NCBI RefSeq assembly: GCF_007860015.1
Contig: NZ_SJPS01000001.1
Location: forward strand, 930,001 to 994,000
From: Bythopirellula polymerisocia
GTDB taxonomy: Bacteria > Planctomycetota > Planctomycetia > Pirellulales > Lacipirellulaceae
Direction: 5' to 3'
DNA: 64,000 nt
Shown here: positions 31,145 to 40,776 of the stretch, one piece after another
How the letters are laid out: each line of letters begins with the position of its first letter
Numbering within the stretch: the first letter of the stretch is position 1
The notes under the pieces: generated by a model
Told to the model about the DNA's origin: nothing
What the model saw: the letters and a program-made list of their open reading frames with translations, nothing else
The model's database searches: none
Position numbers and translations under genes: made by a program

Positions 31145-33633
31145 AGATAAAGCCCTCCAGATGTAAGCGAACAATTGGCGCGAAAAAGTCTTCCAAATGA
31201 TTTAGTAATGTGAGGGCATTCTTTGCAAGAAAAACTTGCGCAATCCCTTCTCGGCGATGAAAAAAACAGCATCAGGCAGAAGAAAAGGACTACTCTTGAA
31301 GTTGGTTCTGGCACAACACTTGAAACTGCAAGCGAAGATACCCCTAAACCCAACTGCCGCTGCCAGCGGAGGAAGTCGCGGCCATCAACGTCGCCGTCGT
31401 CATCCGCATCGCCTTGCATGTGAGTGTTACCGGTGCCATAGCCCGCTTGCCAGTTGGTGAGGTCTTCGCCATCAACCTTACCATCTTCATTGAAATCGGC
31501 GTCGAAGAATTTTACGGAATTTAGTTCCAGCACGACTTTCAGTGGATCACTATAGTCAACCGGCTTCCAAGTCAGCGTTCGCCCGAAACCTAGAGAGGGG
31601 AATATCGAATTAAAAAACGTCCCCGTGATGGCACTAGTCGATTGGATGATCGTAAAACGGTCACCAGCGGTTGGCACATAAGCATTACCCAAGTCTACTG
31701 CGCTCACATCCAGCACCCCTCCCAAAGCAACCGTCCCCGTCGAATCAAGCAGGTCGTGCTCCGTACCGGCGGAGAGGCCGCCGATTTCGATTTCCAGCCG
31801 GGCCTGATTGTTGCCGTTGATTGTGTAGCTTCCTTCGAGAGGCACAGTTCCGACGCCGTTGCCAGGGGCATGGACACCGATGTCAAACGTGCCGCGATCG
31901 ATGAGAACATTCTCAAGTACGCCGGTCCCTTCCAATCGAGTACGAATCCTTACCGGCTCCGCAGGTGAAGTTCCTTCGATGCGGCCGTTATTGACGAACT
32001 TACCTGAACCCAAGAGTTGACCGGCACCGCTTACCGTATGGCCGGCCGCTTGGGTGATGGTGTTTCCGTTGGGACGAATCACCGCCGGAAAGTTCGAGTT
32101 CTGCTCGTTGAGCACGACTTGGCCAGTGCCTCCCAGGTTCAGGTTGCTGTCGACTTGCAAGGTTGACGTGGAGACGAGGGCGTTGCTATTGAGCGTGACT
32201 GTGCCGTTGTTGGTGATGCTGCTGCCAGCTACGCGCAGCGTCCTTCCGGCGGAAACATTGACGGCGCTCCCCGCGGCGATCGTCAGATCACTGAGGGTCG
32301 GGGCATTGGTATCGACTGCAATCACCCCACTGCCGAGAGTTTGTAATGTTCCTCCTGTGATCGACTGGGAATCCAGCTCGACCCTGCCGCCATCGGCAGC
32401 CGAGATCACGCCACTCGCCGATTGGGTCGTATTGGAAGTGTTCGCCTGAAACCGTAATGTTGCGCCCGACGCGGCTTCCATCAAACCCTGGTTGGTCTGC
32501 GATGCATTAATCGTTAAGATATTTCCGTTTTGCACCTCGGCTTGGATCGTGCCTTGGTTGATGATTGGTGAACCGATAACCCCAGATCCGCGAATGGTAT
32601 GATCGGCCCCATGAGTAAATTCTGCGGGAAAACCGGGAAACACCCCAATTAGAGTGTTCGCATTGCCCCCCACGAGAATAATTTCACCCGCTCCATCTAG
32701 AGTACCCGGAGAATTGAATCCGAATTGGGCCACGCCACTTCCCTGACCATCGAGCGTGATGCTGGAATTGTTGGTGACTCCTGCACTATTGCTGCGGAGG
32801 ACACCACTGCCAACTGTATGGATAATGTTAATTGGTGCATTGATGGTCACGCCCGCGAGTGTTACGGCATTGTTGCCGTCGACGAGTTCGAAGGAGCCTC
32901 CTCCTACCGTTTCAAGGGAGCCCCCCGAAATCGAAGTTGCACTGAGCGTGATATTATCCGTATCGGCAAAAAGCTTGCCGCCGATTCCTTGAGAATATGT
33001 CACGCTGGTAAGCGCGATGGATGCGCCACTCGACGAGCGGAGATCACCGTTATTAATGAACGTTGAGTTGGTTATCCGAAGCACCCCAGAAGAATTTCCA
33101 CTGGTTTCATCTGCTTGCACGAGACCGTTATTGATCCACCCTAGCGACAGCGATCCCTCGCCGCGAATGGTGTGACCGGCGGCGTTGGTCACGGCCACTG
33201 CAGGCGTGCTACCACCGATGAGTGTGGCATTCGACCCAGGTAAGTTGTCGCTATTTTTTAGCACCACCTCGCCGCTACCTGAAAGTGTGGTGGAGCTGCC
33301 GAGATTGAAACTTGATACAATCGATGATCCATCGCCAACGTTGATCGTGCCTGTGTTGTCGACGTCGCCTTGGGGTTGCAGTGTGCCGGTGGTGATGTCA
33401 ATCATGCCGGTGTTGGTCAACTTGTTGAATATCTCTACGTCAGTAACTTCAGGATTTCCACCGACTATGGCGTCATCGGCAGGCTGCGGTTGCATGCTGG
33501 GGTTCCAGTTATTGTCCACATTCCAGAGGCCGCTCCCTCCAACCCAAGTCCTCGTAATCGCAATACTGCAGCTTGCGAAGCTTCCCATCCAAACGACGAT
33601 AACAAGAATAATGAACCTACGGCGCAGCAACAT
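31141..33633 (-). CDS. PEP-CTERM dockerin-like protein
   Basis: 830 residues from ATG at 33633 (GGGAAG upstream) with signal peptide RFIILVIVVWMGSFASC. The TW...NNW module, beta repeats such as AAGHTIRGEGSL and AGHTVSGAGQL, and two dockerin-like loops (DADFNEDGKVDGEDLTNWQ; DADDDGDVDGRDFLRWQ) are present. VPEPTSR, a hydrophobic span and SSPRRD follow. About 33 residues extend past the basic cluster, where PEP-CTERM proteins normally end, and the frame runs into the ribosome-binding site and start of the next gene (ATGA overlap at 31141-31144). A lost original stop is the simplest reading. Confidence 0.88.
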   Translation of the reverse strand: MLLRRRFIILVIVVWMGSFASCSIAITRTWVGGSGLWNVDNNWNPSMQPQPADDAIVGGNPEVTDVEIFNKLTNTGMIDITTGTLQPQGDVDNTGTINVGDGSSIVSSFNLGSSTTLSGSGEVVLKNSDNLPGSNATLIGGSTPAVAVTNAAGHTIRGEGSLSLGWINNGLVQADETSGNSSGVLRITNSTFINNGDLRSSSGASIALTSVTYSQGIGGKLFADTDNITLSATSISGGSLETVGGGSFELVDGNNAVTLAGVTINAPINIIHTVGSGVLRSNSAGVTNNSSITLDGQGSGVAQFGFNSPGTLDGAGEIILVGGNANTLIGVFPGFPAEFTHGADHTIRGSGVIGSPIINQGTIQAEVQNGNILTINASQTNQGLMEAASGATLRFQANTSNTTQSASGVISAADGGRVELDSQSITGGTLQTLGSGVIAVDTNAPTLSDLTIAAGSAVNVSAGRTLRVAGSSITNNGTVTLNSNALVSTSTLQVDSNLNLGGTGQVVLNEQNSNFPAVIRPNGNTITQAAGHTVSGAGQLLGSGKFVNNGRIEGTSPAEPVRIRTRLEGTGVLENVLIDRGTFDIGVHAPGNGVGTVPLEGSYTINGNNQARLEIEIGGLSAGTEHDLLDSTGTVALGGVLDVSAVDLGNAYVPTAGDRFTIIQSTSAITGTFFNSIFPSLGFGRTLTWKPVDYSDPLKVVLELNSVKFFDADFNEDGKVDGEDLTNWQAGYGTGNTHMQGDADDDGDVDGRDFLRWQRQLGLGVSSLAVSSVVPEPTSRVVLFFCLMLFFSSPRRDCASFSCKECPHITKSFGRLFRANCSLTSGGLYL

Positions 33634-33832
33634 CACAGGTGTCTTCCCAAAAAGAGCATAATGCCAGAAACACGCACCCCCCCATTGTGGGAATCCTGCA
33701 TCTGCGATGCAAGAATTATTTCGCGCAATGAGCCAATTCACCCTAATACCCCTCCAGAGAGGTAGGGGGGAGCTTTTTCCCAGATTAACTTTCCGGGATC
33801 AGGAGAGTCGGAAATGTAAGAGACTGGAGGTA

Positions 33833-36004
33833 CTAGATTCGCCGACGCTGAGTGCGCGTAAGAATCGCGGCAGCCATCAGCAGTAAAATAGAACCACTCG
33901 GCTCGGGTACTGCCGTGGCAGCGGACAAACTGCCGCCTGCACCATAGTTATTCCGCCAATCCGCCAGATTGCCGATACTGGGGTTTCTCTGCCACGCAAG
34001 AAAATCGTGACCGTCGACGTCGCCATCTCCGTCGAAATCGCCCGAAGTTCCTAAACCCAAGACCTTCAACACAACGCTATCGGCCAGATAATCTACTCCC
34101 CACTGGAAGCCCGCTGGGAGCATGAGATTGGAGAACTCGCCATTAACGCCATCCGCTCCTGTCGTGAGAAATGTAAACATGTTGCCGACCACAGGCGCAA
34201 ATCCGTTAAGCGAGACTTGTAATGTGCCGTTGAGGAAGGCAAAGCGATCCACGTCTAACACGTCAAACTGCCCCGCGCCTGTGCCACCGAGTTCAATTGC
34301 CAATGTCCCGTCCACTAGGTTGGAAAAATCACCTATGATCTCCATTTTGCCAACGCCATTACCTGGCTCGACGCGACCGGAGAGATTCCGCACGACACCA
34401 GTAATTGGACCCGAACCAACAAACACACTGCCATTTCCACGGAGCGTGCCACCCTCAATGTTGACGAACTGGGCATCGAGTCTCGTACCACTCCCATTGA
34501 GAGAGATCGTGCCACCTTGCTCGATGAGCGTCTCGCCGAAAGAGGTTAGTTTTCCCGAGCCGCTAAGTTGAAAACTCATCTGCTTACCAGGCCCGGCAGC
34601 GACGATGAATTGATTCACCGTAGAACTCGTGGTGAGGATCACCTGCTGACTGGGAATAGCCGAATTACGCAAGTCGGCTACCCACATCTGATTCGGCACT
34701 CCATTGGCTGTCCAGTTGGCAGCGGTCACAAAGCTCGTCGAAGCCAGGGTGCTAGTCCAGTTGTGCGTCTCGGTGACGGGATTGCTAATGTAAAGGCTCG
34801 GCCCAACGCCCCCCTGGCCAATCGAGGGGTTGATGTCGATCACTAGATCACGGCCTGTGAACAGATGCATGCCAAGAATGCCATCGATGATGTTGCCCGG
34901 ATCATTGGGATTGGTGACGTCCAAGACTGCAATCGGAACGTGGTGCATTGTAAACGTTCCACCCACAGTATCGATGTTCAATTCGTCGAGATAAAAGCCG
35001 GGAATACCAGCAGAAACACCCCCCGAACCTTCCACCTCAAGCACGAAATCGGGCGTGTCCAGAATCGGGTCGAATCCGAGGCGTGCCGCTGTGATTTCGC
35101 TCACGACGGTTAAGTCCGCCCCCGTGTCGAACAGGAACTCTTTGTCTTGAATGGATTTGGCACCTCGGAACAGATCCACGTCGATATACAAGCCGCCGTT
35201 CTCGACAATGGTTGGTGACAGGGGATTTTCATGAAAATCAAAATTACCGCCAAAAATGTCGAGATTCTGAATGTACAGCGGCCCCGCGATGAACGACGAG
35301 CCCGGCCGCAATTTCAACGGGGCGCGTCGGGTGATGTTGCCTCCACCGATCCCCAAGTCGCTGAACTCCACTTCAGGCGTACGAACCGTACGGTCCCCCA
35401 GATGAAATATCTGCGGCTCACTGTTCTTGATCGTGATGGCATGTTGAGCTGCCATCGGTAGACCCAGAATGTTTGGTAACTTCCACTCCGTCGGCGCACT
35501 CAAGGTGGCAACACTCGACTGCCCGCGTAAGTTTGCAGCAGGTTTCTTAGTTATTGTTGAGCCTGAGGCAGTGAAGTCCTTAAGTCCTCCCGCAAAGATC
35601 GCCAGCGGATCATTAATCTCAAGATCGATCAGTCCTGTAGCCCCGCCAATCTGTTGGATGTTAGTGCCATCGAAGCCATTGCCATCAATGTCGAACCCAC
35701 TAGGTCCAGCAGCCTTGGAAGTAAGGATGTGAGTCGCCGCACCGGTATCGAGTAGTGCAAGATCGTAATAGGGCACACCAGTACCGACGGGAGGCGTTCC
35801 AAAGAGGGGGTCGCCGACAATCGAATTCTCACTATCGGCCAAAAAGAAGGTGCCGGTAAGATCCGTACTGGCGTTCTTGAATTCGTCGGTGAGACCAATG
35901 CCCACGAACGGGATAAACCCCCCTAGAGGAACCGCGGCAGTAACTGCCTGCTGAGCCAACAGAACAAGGATGGCCAATGTACTTGGGAGGTGGCGAAGTG
36001 TCAT
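33833..36004 (-). CDS. PEP-CTERM protein with bilobed retropepsin-like aspartic protease domain
   Basis: 723 residues from ATG at 36004 (AAGGA upstream) with signal peptide LAILVLLAQQAVTAA. Two aspartic-protease lobes are visible. Lobe 1 has ALLDTGAATHIL (DTG at 86-88) and NILGLPM near 178-184. Lobe 2 has FLFDTGADLTVVS (DTG at 293-295) and GILGMHLF near 375-382. Each lobe thus carries the DTG loop and the later hydrophobic-hydrophobic-Gly motif of the pepsin/retropepsin fold. The rest is an NW...G.P beta-repeat module, a dockerin-like loop (DFDGDGDVDGHDFLAWQR), VPEPSG, a hydrophobic span and RRR. It should be an exported, exosortase-sorted protease or peptide-binding protein; activity is inferred. 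Confidence 0.85.
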   Translation of the reverse strand: MTLRHLPSTLAILVLLAQQAVTAAVPLGGFIPFVGIGLTDEFKNASTDLTGTFFLADSENSIVGDPLFGTPPVGTGVPYYDLALLDTGAATHILTSKAAGPSGFDIDGNGFDGTNIQQIGGATGLIDLEINDPLAIFAGGLKDFTASGSTITKKPAANLRGQSSVATLSAPTEWKLPNILGLPMAAQHAITIKNSEPQIFHLGDRTVRTPEVEFSDLGIGGGNITRRAPLKLRPGSSFIAGPLYIQNLDIFGGNFDFHENPLSPTIVENGGLYIDVDLFRGAKSIQDKEFLFDTGADLTVVSEITAARLGFDPILDTPDFVLEVEGSGGVSAGIPGFYLDELNIDTVGGTFTMHHVPIAVLDVTNPNDPGNIIDGILGMHLFTGRDLVIDINPSIGQGGVGPSLYISNPVTETHNWTSTLASTSFVTAANWTANGVPNQMWVADLRNSAIPSQQVILTTSSTVNQFIVAAGPGKQMSFQLSGSGKLTSFGETLIEQGGTISLNGSGTRLDAQFVNIEGGTLRGNGSVFVGSGPITGVVRNLSGRVEPGNGVGKMEIIGDFSNLVDGTLAIELGGTGAGQFDVLDVDRFAFLNGTLQVSLNGFAPVVGNMFTFLTTGADGVNGEFSNLMLPAGFQWGVDYLADSVVLKVLGLGTSGDFDGDGDVDGHDFLAWQRNPSIGNLADWRNNYGAGGSLSAATAVPEPSGSILLLMAAAILTRTQRRRI

Positions 36005-36419
36005 CGCAAGGATCCTTTGCCGAATCATTCCGAGTCGGCATTTCGAGGTTGAGCCGCACGAATACAAGGTGCGGGGGAAGTCCGGCGAGAGGCACATTTG
36101 ACGCGCAACGAGTCTCCCCGCGTAACCAACAACAGAATGCTGGCCGCTTGCCTTGCGGTGGATTTCGCACAATTCCGTGCGATTAGATTCTCTGCTCCCG
36201 TCCCTTCAGGCTAAACGGACGTGTCCTCCCGGTCAAGCAGACGGTATCGAACAGGCCGGCATCCGGTTCCAAAATCAGCCAAAATCAGCCACGAAACCGC
36301 TCTCCAGCCAAACCTTTCACATGCCCCGTTAGTCGCGACGCGGCTTCCGAGTCTCACGAGGCGGAGCGGAGCGCGTACCCCAGAAGAAGTCGGACGTTAT
36401 CGATCGAGAGCGTCTCCCT

Positions 36420-37226
36420 CTAACCCCTCCTGCGTTTGGGAAACCGAACTGCGACTACTAGGATTGACAACAAACTCATTGCAGCTGCGGTTGGTTCGGG
36501 GATGTTGGTAAAAGCCATGCCGGCGGGGCGAGTGAGCGAGGGGCCGACATTCGTAAGATTGCCATTCGTGAGGTTGATCTTGTAGAGGCTGTAGCCAAAC
36601 CCCAAGCCGTGCATAATGCCCGTCGCGGGATCGACAGCGATATCCTCCATCCGGGTAAGATTCAGAGTCGCGACAAAGTTGGCGGCACCACTGAGCGTGC
36701 TGACCGACATCAAATCTTTGTCATTGGCAATTCCAAAAAGATTGCCTTGCGAATCAAAACCAAGTGCTCTCTCAACCGAGATGGTTGTGGGCCCCACGAG
36801 TTTTAGTACACCGGTGGTCTTGTTGATGACATACAGATCGGTCGAGGTCGCTCCATAAAACGATCCCGTGAGGGGATCGATTGCCAATGCCCTCACGGGA
36901 GAATTAGATAGGAGAGGAATATTTGAGACCAGTTGACTCGTAAATGGATTAATCGAGACAAGCTGAGTGGTCGTGAAACTTGTTGTAACAGCCCAGACTA
37001 AATTGGGTTCTCTAAGAGGATCCGAAGCCATGTCATCGGCGCCGGCCGTTTGCGGAGTTACGAGTGTGCTTCCCGCTGAGACGGCTCCGGTAGCCAAATC
37101 GATTGGTACCAATGTCAACGTCGAACGGCTCCCCGAGTCGACTCCCCAAAGTTGCGAGGCCTTCAACAGAGAATTTGAAGATATTATCCACGAAAGACAG
37201 ATCGACAGCTCCAAGCAACGACTCAT
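36420..37226 (-). CDS. PEP-CTERM protein with beta-propeller-like repeats
   Basis: 268 residues from ATG at 37226 (AAGGAG 8 bases upstream) with a signal peptide. Repeated units of the kind TLTLVPIDLATGA, QLVSINPFTSQLV, DLYVINKTTGVL and SLYKINLTNGNL suggest a small beta propeller like those in DUF4394-type or Kelch-like secreted proteins. It ends NIPEPTAAAMSLL, a hydrophobic span and FPKRRRG, a clear PEP-CTERM. No dockerin-like loop is present, unlike its neighbours. Function unknown. Confidence 0.85.
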   Translation of the reverse strand: MSRCLELSICLSWIISSNSLLKASQLWGVDSGSRSTLTLVPIDLATGAVSAGSTLVTPQTAGADDMASDPLREPNLVWAVTTSFTTTQLVSINPFTSQLVSNIPLLSNSPVRALAIDPLTGSFYGATSTDLYVINKTTGVLKLVGPTTISVERALGFDSQGNLFGIANDKDLMSVSTLSGAANFVATLNLTRMEDIAVDPATGIMHGLGFGYSLYKINLTNGNLTNVGPSLTRPAGMAFTNIPEPTAAAMSLLSILVVAVRFPKRRRG

Positions 37227-37358
37227 GAAAAGGTCTCCTTCAAGGAAAAGCACTAAGAGCGCGTCGAGATATTGAACTGTTGCCCCCATGCTATCAGACG
37301 CCTTGACTAATGTCGATTCGATGAGAAAAAGGGGAGCATCGACAACGTGGTGGGCGGT

Positions 37359-37823
37359 TTAGACAAGCACCATTATGTATTCTTCTCCCTTCTCACCATC
37401 TACGCCCGAATACTCGCCGTCGCAAGCATTGATAAACCCACATTTTTTCAAGACGCGGATCGAGGCGGCGTTGTGCTTTGCTACATGGGCATGGAGTGGA
37501 CGTTTTGGGACCTTTGTCAGGAACAATTATAATGCTGCACTGGCAATGCCCTTTCCCCAATACTCCTTACCCAACCAATAGCCGACGTTGCATTCGTCTG
37601 ATTGCTCCCAACTGACAATGTTGCCCGCCACGTCTCCATTGAAAACGATGGTCTGGAGGTTAGTTGTTTCCTCGCCCATCCCTTTCTCCCAATGTGACAT
37701 GAAAGCTTGGTAGTTGCGAGCTGGAATAGCCGCCATGTGAGTTGCTTCCTCATCAAGCTGTTGCTGGTAGAAAATGCTGAGGTCGCTTTCATAAACATTG
37801 CGTATCGAGACGTTGTATTCCAT
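37359..37823 (-). pseudogene. GNAT acetyltransferase split by in-frame TAA
   Basis: A 155-codon frame with the length of a RimJ/RimL-type GNAT. The first 98 residues carry FNGDVAGNIVSWEQ and the acetyl-CoA loop region GYWLGKEYWGKGIAS. TAA at 37527-37529 then interrupts. The same frame continues with KRPLHAHVAKHNAASIRVL and KKCGFI, which is the conserved GNAT motif B region, to a normal stop at 37359. Both halves being recognisable shows one recent nonsense change. The truncated product would lack the end of the acetyl-CoA fold. The start overlaps the end of the next GNAT gene. Confidence 0.85.
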
Positions 37824-38247
37824 TGTGCTTATCGGCTTGCTTAATCATGTGATACTTAACGATTCTGTGTGGGTAGCCTTTACGTTCGTACTCAACTTGG
37901 TAGCCCCGCGATTGATACAGTTCTGGCGTTTGGAAGCTAAATGTCTCTAGACAAAAGTATGTGCAGCCGTGGCGTTTTGCGTGTTCCTCAAACGCCATCA
38001 AGAGCTGACTACCAATACCTTGCCTGCGGTGGGAAGGTGCAACCCAAAGCTGTTGCAACTCACAACACGCTCCCCAACGGCGCCCTATCGCCCCACCTAC
38101 CACGGAACCTGAGCCAGACCTGGCGAAACACGAGATAGGCTGAACCTCGTGCAGCGGCGCAGCCGCATCGTTAGCTTCGCCAATACCACTGTCGATGATC
38201 GCAGAGACTTCCTGAGGACAACCGTCATGCGTACTGAGAGAGATCAT
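37789..38247 (-). CDS. GNAT-family N-acetyltransferase
   Basis: 152 residues. The acetyl-CoA binding signature reads LWVAPSHRRQGIGSQLL, followed by a helix (AFEEHAKRHGCTYFCLET) and the terminal FQTPELYQSRGYQVEYE, a full GNAT core. Substrate unknown. AGGGGA lies upstream of the ATG. The last 18 residues after YHMIKQ look like unconserved read-through into the start of the following GNAT frame, with which it overlaps by 35 bases; the two may be translationally coupled. Confidence 0.88.
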   Translation of the reverse strand: MISLSTHDGCPQEVSAIIDSGIGEANDAAAPLHEVQPISCFARSGSGSVVGGAIGRRWGACCELQQLWVAPSHRRQGIGSQLLMAFEEHAKRHGCTYFCLETFSFQTPELYQSRGYQVEYERKGYPHRIVKYHMIKQADKHNGIQRLDTQCL

Positions 38248-38405
38248 GTTCGCAATATCCCCTGAGAGTTGGATTCGCTATTAGGTACAACACTATGTTG
38301 ATAAGTCAACTAGTCTTTGTGGTCAATGAATTCTCACCATCTCAGATCAGATTCATGGACTGATACACTTTGTGCTTCTAGGATCGCTCCCCCCCACTCC
38401 CAATC

Positions 38406-38574
38406 GTAGGGTGGGTGGTTCTGTCGGCACAGGAAGCGAACAATTCCTACCAGCATTGCCGCCGACAGGTTCACCCACATTCTGCGTTAAACTAAAAAAG
38501 TGGGTAAACCTGCTGGCAAGAACATACGTCACCGAGCCAAACTTCCTCGCGCCAGCAGAACTACCCACCCTACT
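38406..38574. repeat. Nested palindromic element
   Basis: The outer arms are 38406-38436 (GTAGGGTGGGTGGTTCTG then GGC and GGAAG) and 38540-38574 (CTTCC, GCC, then CAGAACTACCCACCCTAC). The inner arms are GCCGACAGGTTCACCCAC (38461-38478) and GTGGGTAAACCTGCTGGC (38500-38517). Outer and inner arms are themselves similar, so it looks like a duplicated hairpin of REP or MITE type. It fills the gap between the GNAT genes and the antiporter; no gene is seen in 38248-38684. Confidence 0.75.
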
Positions 38575-38684
38575 AGAAAACGTCTCGTCCCCCGTCCAAC
38601 AGCCACCTATCTCCCAACCATATATTCCCGTTATAATCCCGGTCCTACCCAAAAAACACTTCCCTCCTACCGATCTCGCCTACC

Positions 38685-40283
38685 TTGGACTACTTGGTTT
38701 CACACTTCAACGAGCAGCCGATCCTTGCGCTGGCGGCTCTGATTGCCGTCGGCACTCTGCTGGGACGTTTCCAATGTTGGGGCATCTCACTGGGTGCCTC
38801 GGGCGTACTCTTTGTCGCCATGGCCATGGGACACTGGGGCGTTCGCTTACCAGAGGTCTTCACCGATTTGGGAGTCGTGCTATTCACCTACACCATCGGC
38901 CTGCAGGCAGGACCCCATTTCCTGCGCACGGTGCGACGCTACGGCCTGTCGTATTTGATCCTCGCTTTGTTCACCTTGGGAGTCGCATGGCTGGCCGCCT
39001 TTGCCTCGGCCAAACTACTGGGCATCGATCCGTCGCTGGCCACCGGTATCTACGCCGGCGCGCTCACCTCCACTCCTGGCTTGGCAGCTTCCCTACAAAC
39101 CCTGAAGGATCCAACCATCTCGGTCGGCTACGGCGTGGCCTATCCGTTGGGAGTCATCGGCGTAGTGTTGTTCGTCCAGGTAGCACCCCGACTACTGAAA
39201 ATCAATTGGCAAGAAGAGATCCAACGCTCGGATGCAGGCAACGGCCAGCCAGACATCGAGTTGGCATGGCTGCGGATCACCAATCCCCAGATTGAAGGCA
39301 AAACGATCGGCCAAGTCGAGGCGACCTCGATGTCGGGAGCCGTCATTTCGCGCGTGATCGATACCTATTTGGCCATGCCTCCCCAAGCGAGCACCCGTTT
39401 GTGCCTCGACCAACATGTGCGAGTCGTCGGCACGGAAGAGGAAATCAAGAAGCTGGAATTGCTCCTGGGTCCTCGTGAGGACGCGTTCCAAGAACCTCGT
39501 TCCGTAATTTCGTCTGCCACCTTGATCGTGACCGAAGAGAACATTTGCGGCAAAAGTCTCGAACAACTCCAGTTTCGCGAGCGCTACGGCTTAACGATCT
39601 CGCGCATCTGGCGCGACGACTTTGAGTTTGTGCCCCGGGCCCACGCGACGCTTGAATTTGGCGACGAAGTGCGGCTGGTGGGCGATGAGGCAGACCTGAC
39701 ACGGATCGAACCGGTTCTCGGGCACAAGGCCCAGCGACTCAACGAAACCCAGTTTCTGCCTTTCGCCATCGGGCTGCTGGCCGGTGTGGTGCTGGGTAAC
39801 CTTCCCATCAGCCTGTCGCCGACAATCTCCTTTCAACTCGGTATGGCCGGCGGCCCATTGACTGCCGGTTTGTTGGTAGGGCATTTCGGCAGAATCTCGA
39901 AAATGAATTTCCGCATGCCGGTCGCCGCCCGGCGGTTCGTCAATGACTTGGGCCTGATCTTGTTCCTGGGTGGTGCAGGCTCCGAGGCAGGCGCAAGCTT
40001 CTGGCAGGTGGTGCAAAGTCAGGGGGGAAGTCTTCTGCTGGCCTCCGCCATCGTGACCATAGCACCCTTGGCCGCCGCCTGGGGATTGGCACGGCACGTG
40101 TTCGGTTGGGATGCCCTCAATTGCCTCGGCGCCGTTTGCGGCGCAATGACCAGCACTCCGGGCCTGGGGGCCGTCACCCGCGTCGCCGATTCCTCCGCAC
40201 CCTCCACCGCCTATGTCGCCGTCTACCCAGTGGCCCTGCTGGCTGTTACCTTCCTGGCACCCTTGCTGGGAACTTTGCTGTAG
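38685..40283 (+). CDS. AspT/YidE-type membrane antiporter with two RCK_C domains
   Basis: 532 residues. Five hydrophobic spans, two TrkA_C/RCK_C domains (about residues 195-275 and 280-365) and a second membrane block make the aspartate:alanine exchanger (AAE) architecture. The duplicated motif GALTSTPGLAA (first half) and GAMTSTPGLGA (second half) is the AAE signature. The likely role is exchange of small organic anions across the inner membrane; the substrate is not known. The apparent start is TTG at 38685 without a clear ribosome-binding site, so the N-terminus is uncertain. Only gene on this strand for many kilobases either side. Confidence 0.88.
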   Translation: MDYLVSHFNEQPILALAALIAVGTLLGRFQCWGISLGASGVLFVAMAMGHWGVRLPEVFTDLGVVLFTYTIGLQAGPHFLRTVRRYGLSYLILALFTLGVAWLAAFASAKLLGIDPSLATGIYAGALTSTPGLAASLQTLKDPTISVGYGVAYPLGVIGVVLFVQVAPRLLKINWQEEIQRSDAGNGQPDIELAWLRITNPQIEGKTIGQVEATSMSGAVISRVIDTYLAMPPQASTRLCLDQHVRVVGTEEEIKKLELLLGPREDAFQEPRSVISSATLIVTEENICGKSLEQLQFRERYGLTISRIWRDDFEFVPRAHATLEFGDEVRLVGDEADLTRIEPVLGHKAQRLNETQFLPFAIGLLAGVVLGNLPISLSPTISFQLGMAGGPLTAGLLVGHFGRISKMNFRMPVAARRFVNDLGLILFLGGAGSEAGASFWQVVQSQGGSLLLASAIVTIAPLAAAWGLARHVFGWDALNCLGAVCGAMTSTPGLGAVTRVADSSAPSTAYVAVYPVALLAVTFLAPLLGTLL

Positions 40284-40473
40284 CTGCATCGTGCCTCGTA
40301 TGCTCAAGCGTTTGCGCACAGCTCCCGACCTCTAAAAAAGCGAGAGCAGTCACCGACGCGGCTCGGCAAGATGCCGTTCTTTCACTAGGACGATGTGAAC
40401 TCAGACACGGCAGCTAGGCCATTGTCAGCCGACTTGTTAGCTACGTGGGCAGCCAATTGGACACGAAAAAACA

Positions 40474-40776
40474 CTACTGCATATGCTTGATACGAAAAGT
40501 CATCCACGAAAAGAATGCTACTAAGCACACAAGGATCATCAGCAATTTAATTGTATCACCATAGAGCTTTTGCCAATCGATTGTTGAGCTGGTTTCGCTA
40601 ACCACTTCCTGTGCCGCATATGGGAATGGTGCGGTGGGCTGCTGAACCTTAATATGAGTATCTGTTTTGATGTAGGTTCTATTGACATATGCCCAGGAGA
40701 CTAGACAAGTGGCGGTCATGACGACGAGAACTGACACGAGCCGAAAACGAAACCAAGGAACTTTTGAGCCTATCAT
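40474..40776 (-). CDS. Small two-span membrane protein, unknown
   Basis: 100 residues with hydrophobic segments near residues 12-30 (FRLVSVLVVMTATCLVSW) and 77-92 (LLMILVCLVAFFSW), separated by a polar linker. GAGG lies about 8 bases before the ATG. No family recognised; it is alone between convergent transcription units. Confidence 0.5.
   Translation of the reverse strand: MIGSKVPWFRFRLVSVLVVMTATCLVSWAYVNRTYIKTDTHIKVQQPTAPFPYAAQEVVSETSSTIDWQKLYGDTIKLLMILVCLVAFFSWMTFRIKHMQ

Noticed and set aside
38372..39295. A + strand frame covering the palindromic element and the antiporter 5' end
   Set aside because: Runs through repeat DNA and out of phase with the AAE-family protein, which has clear family motifs.
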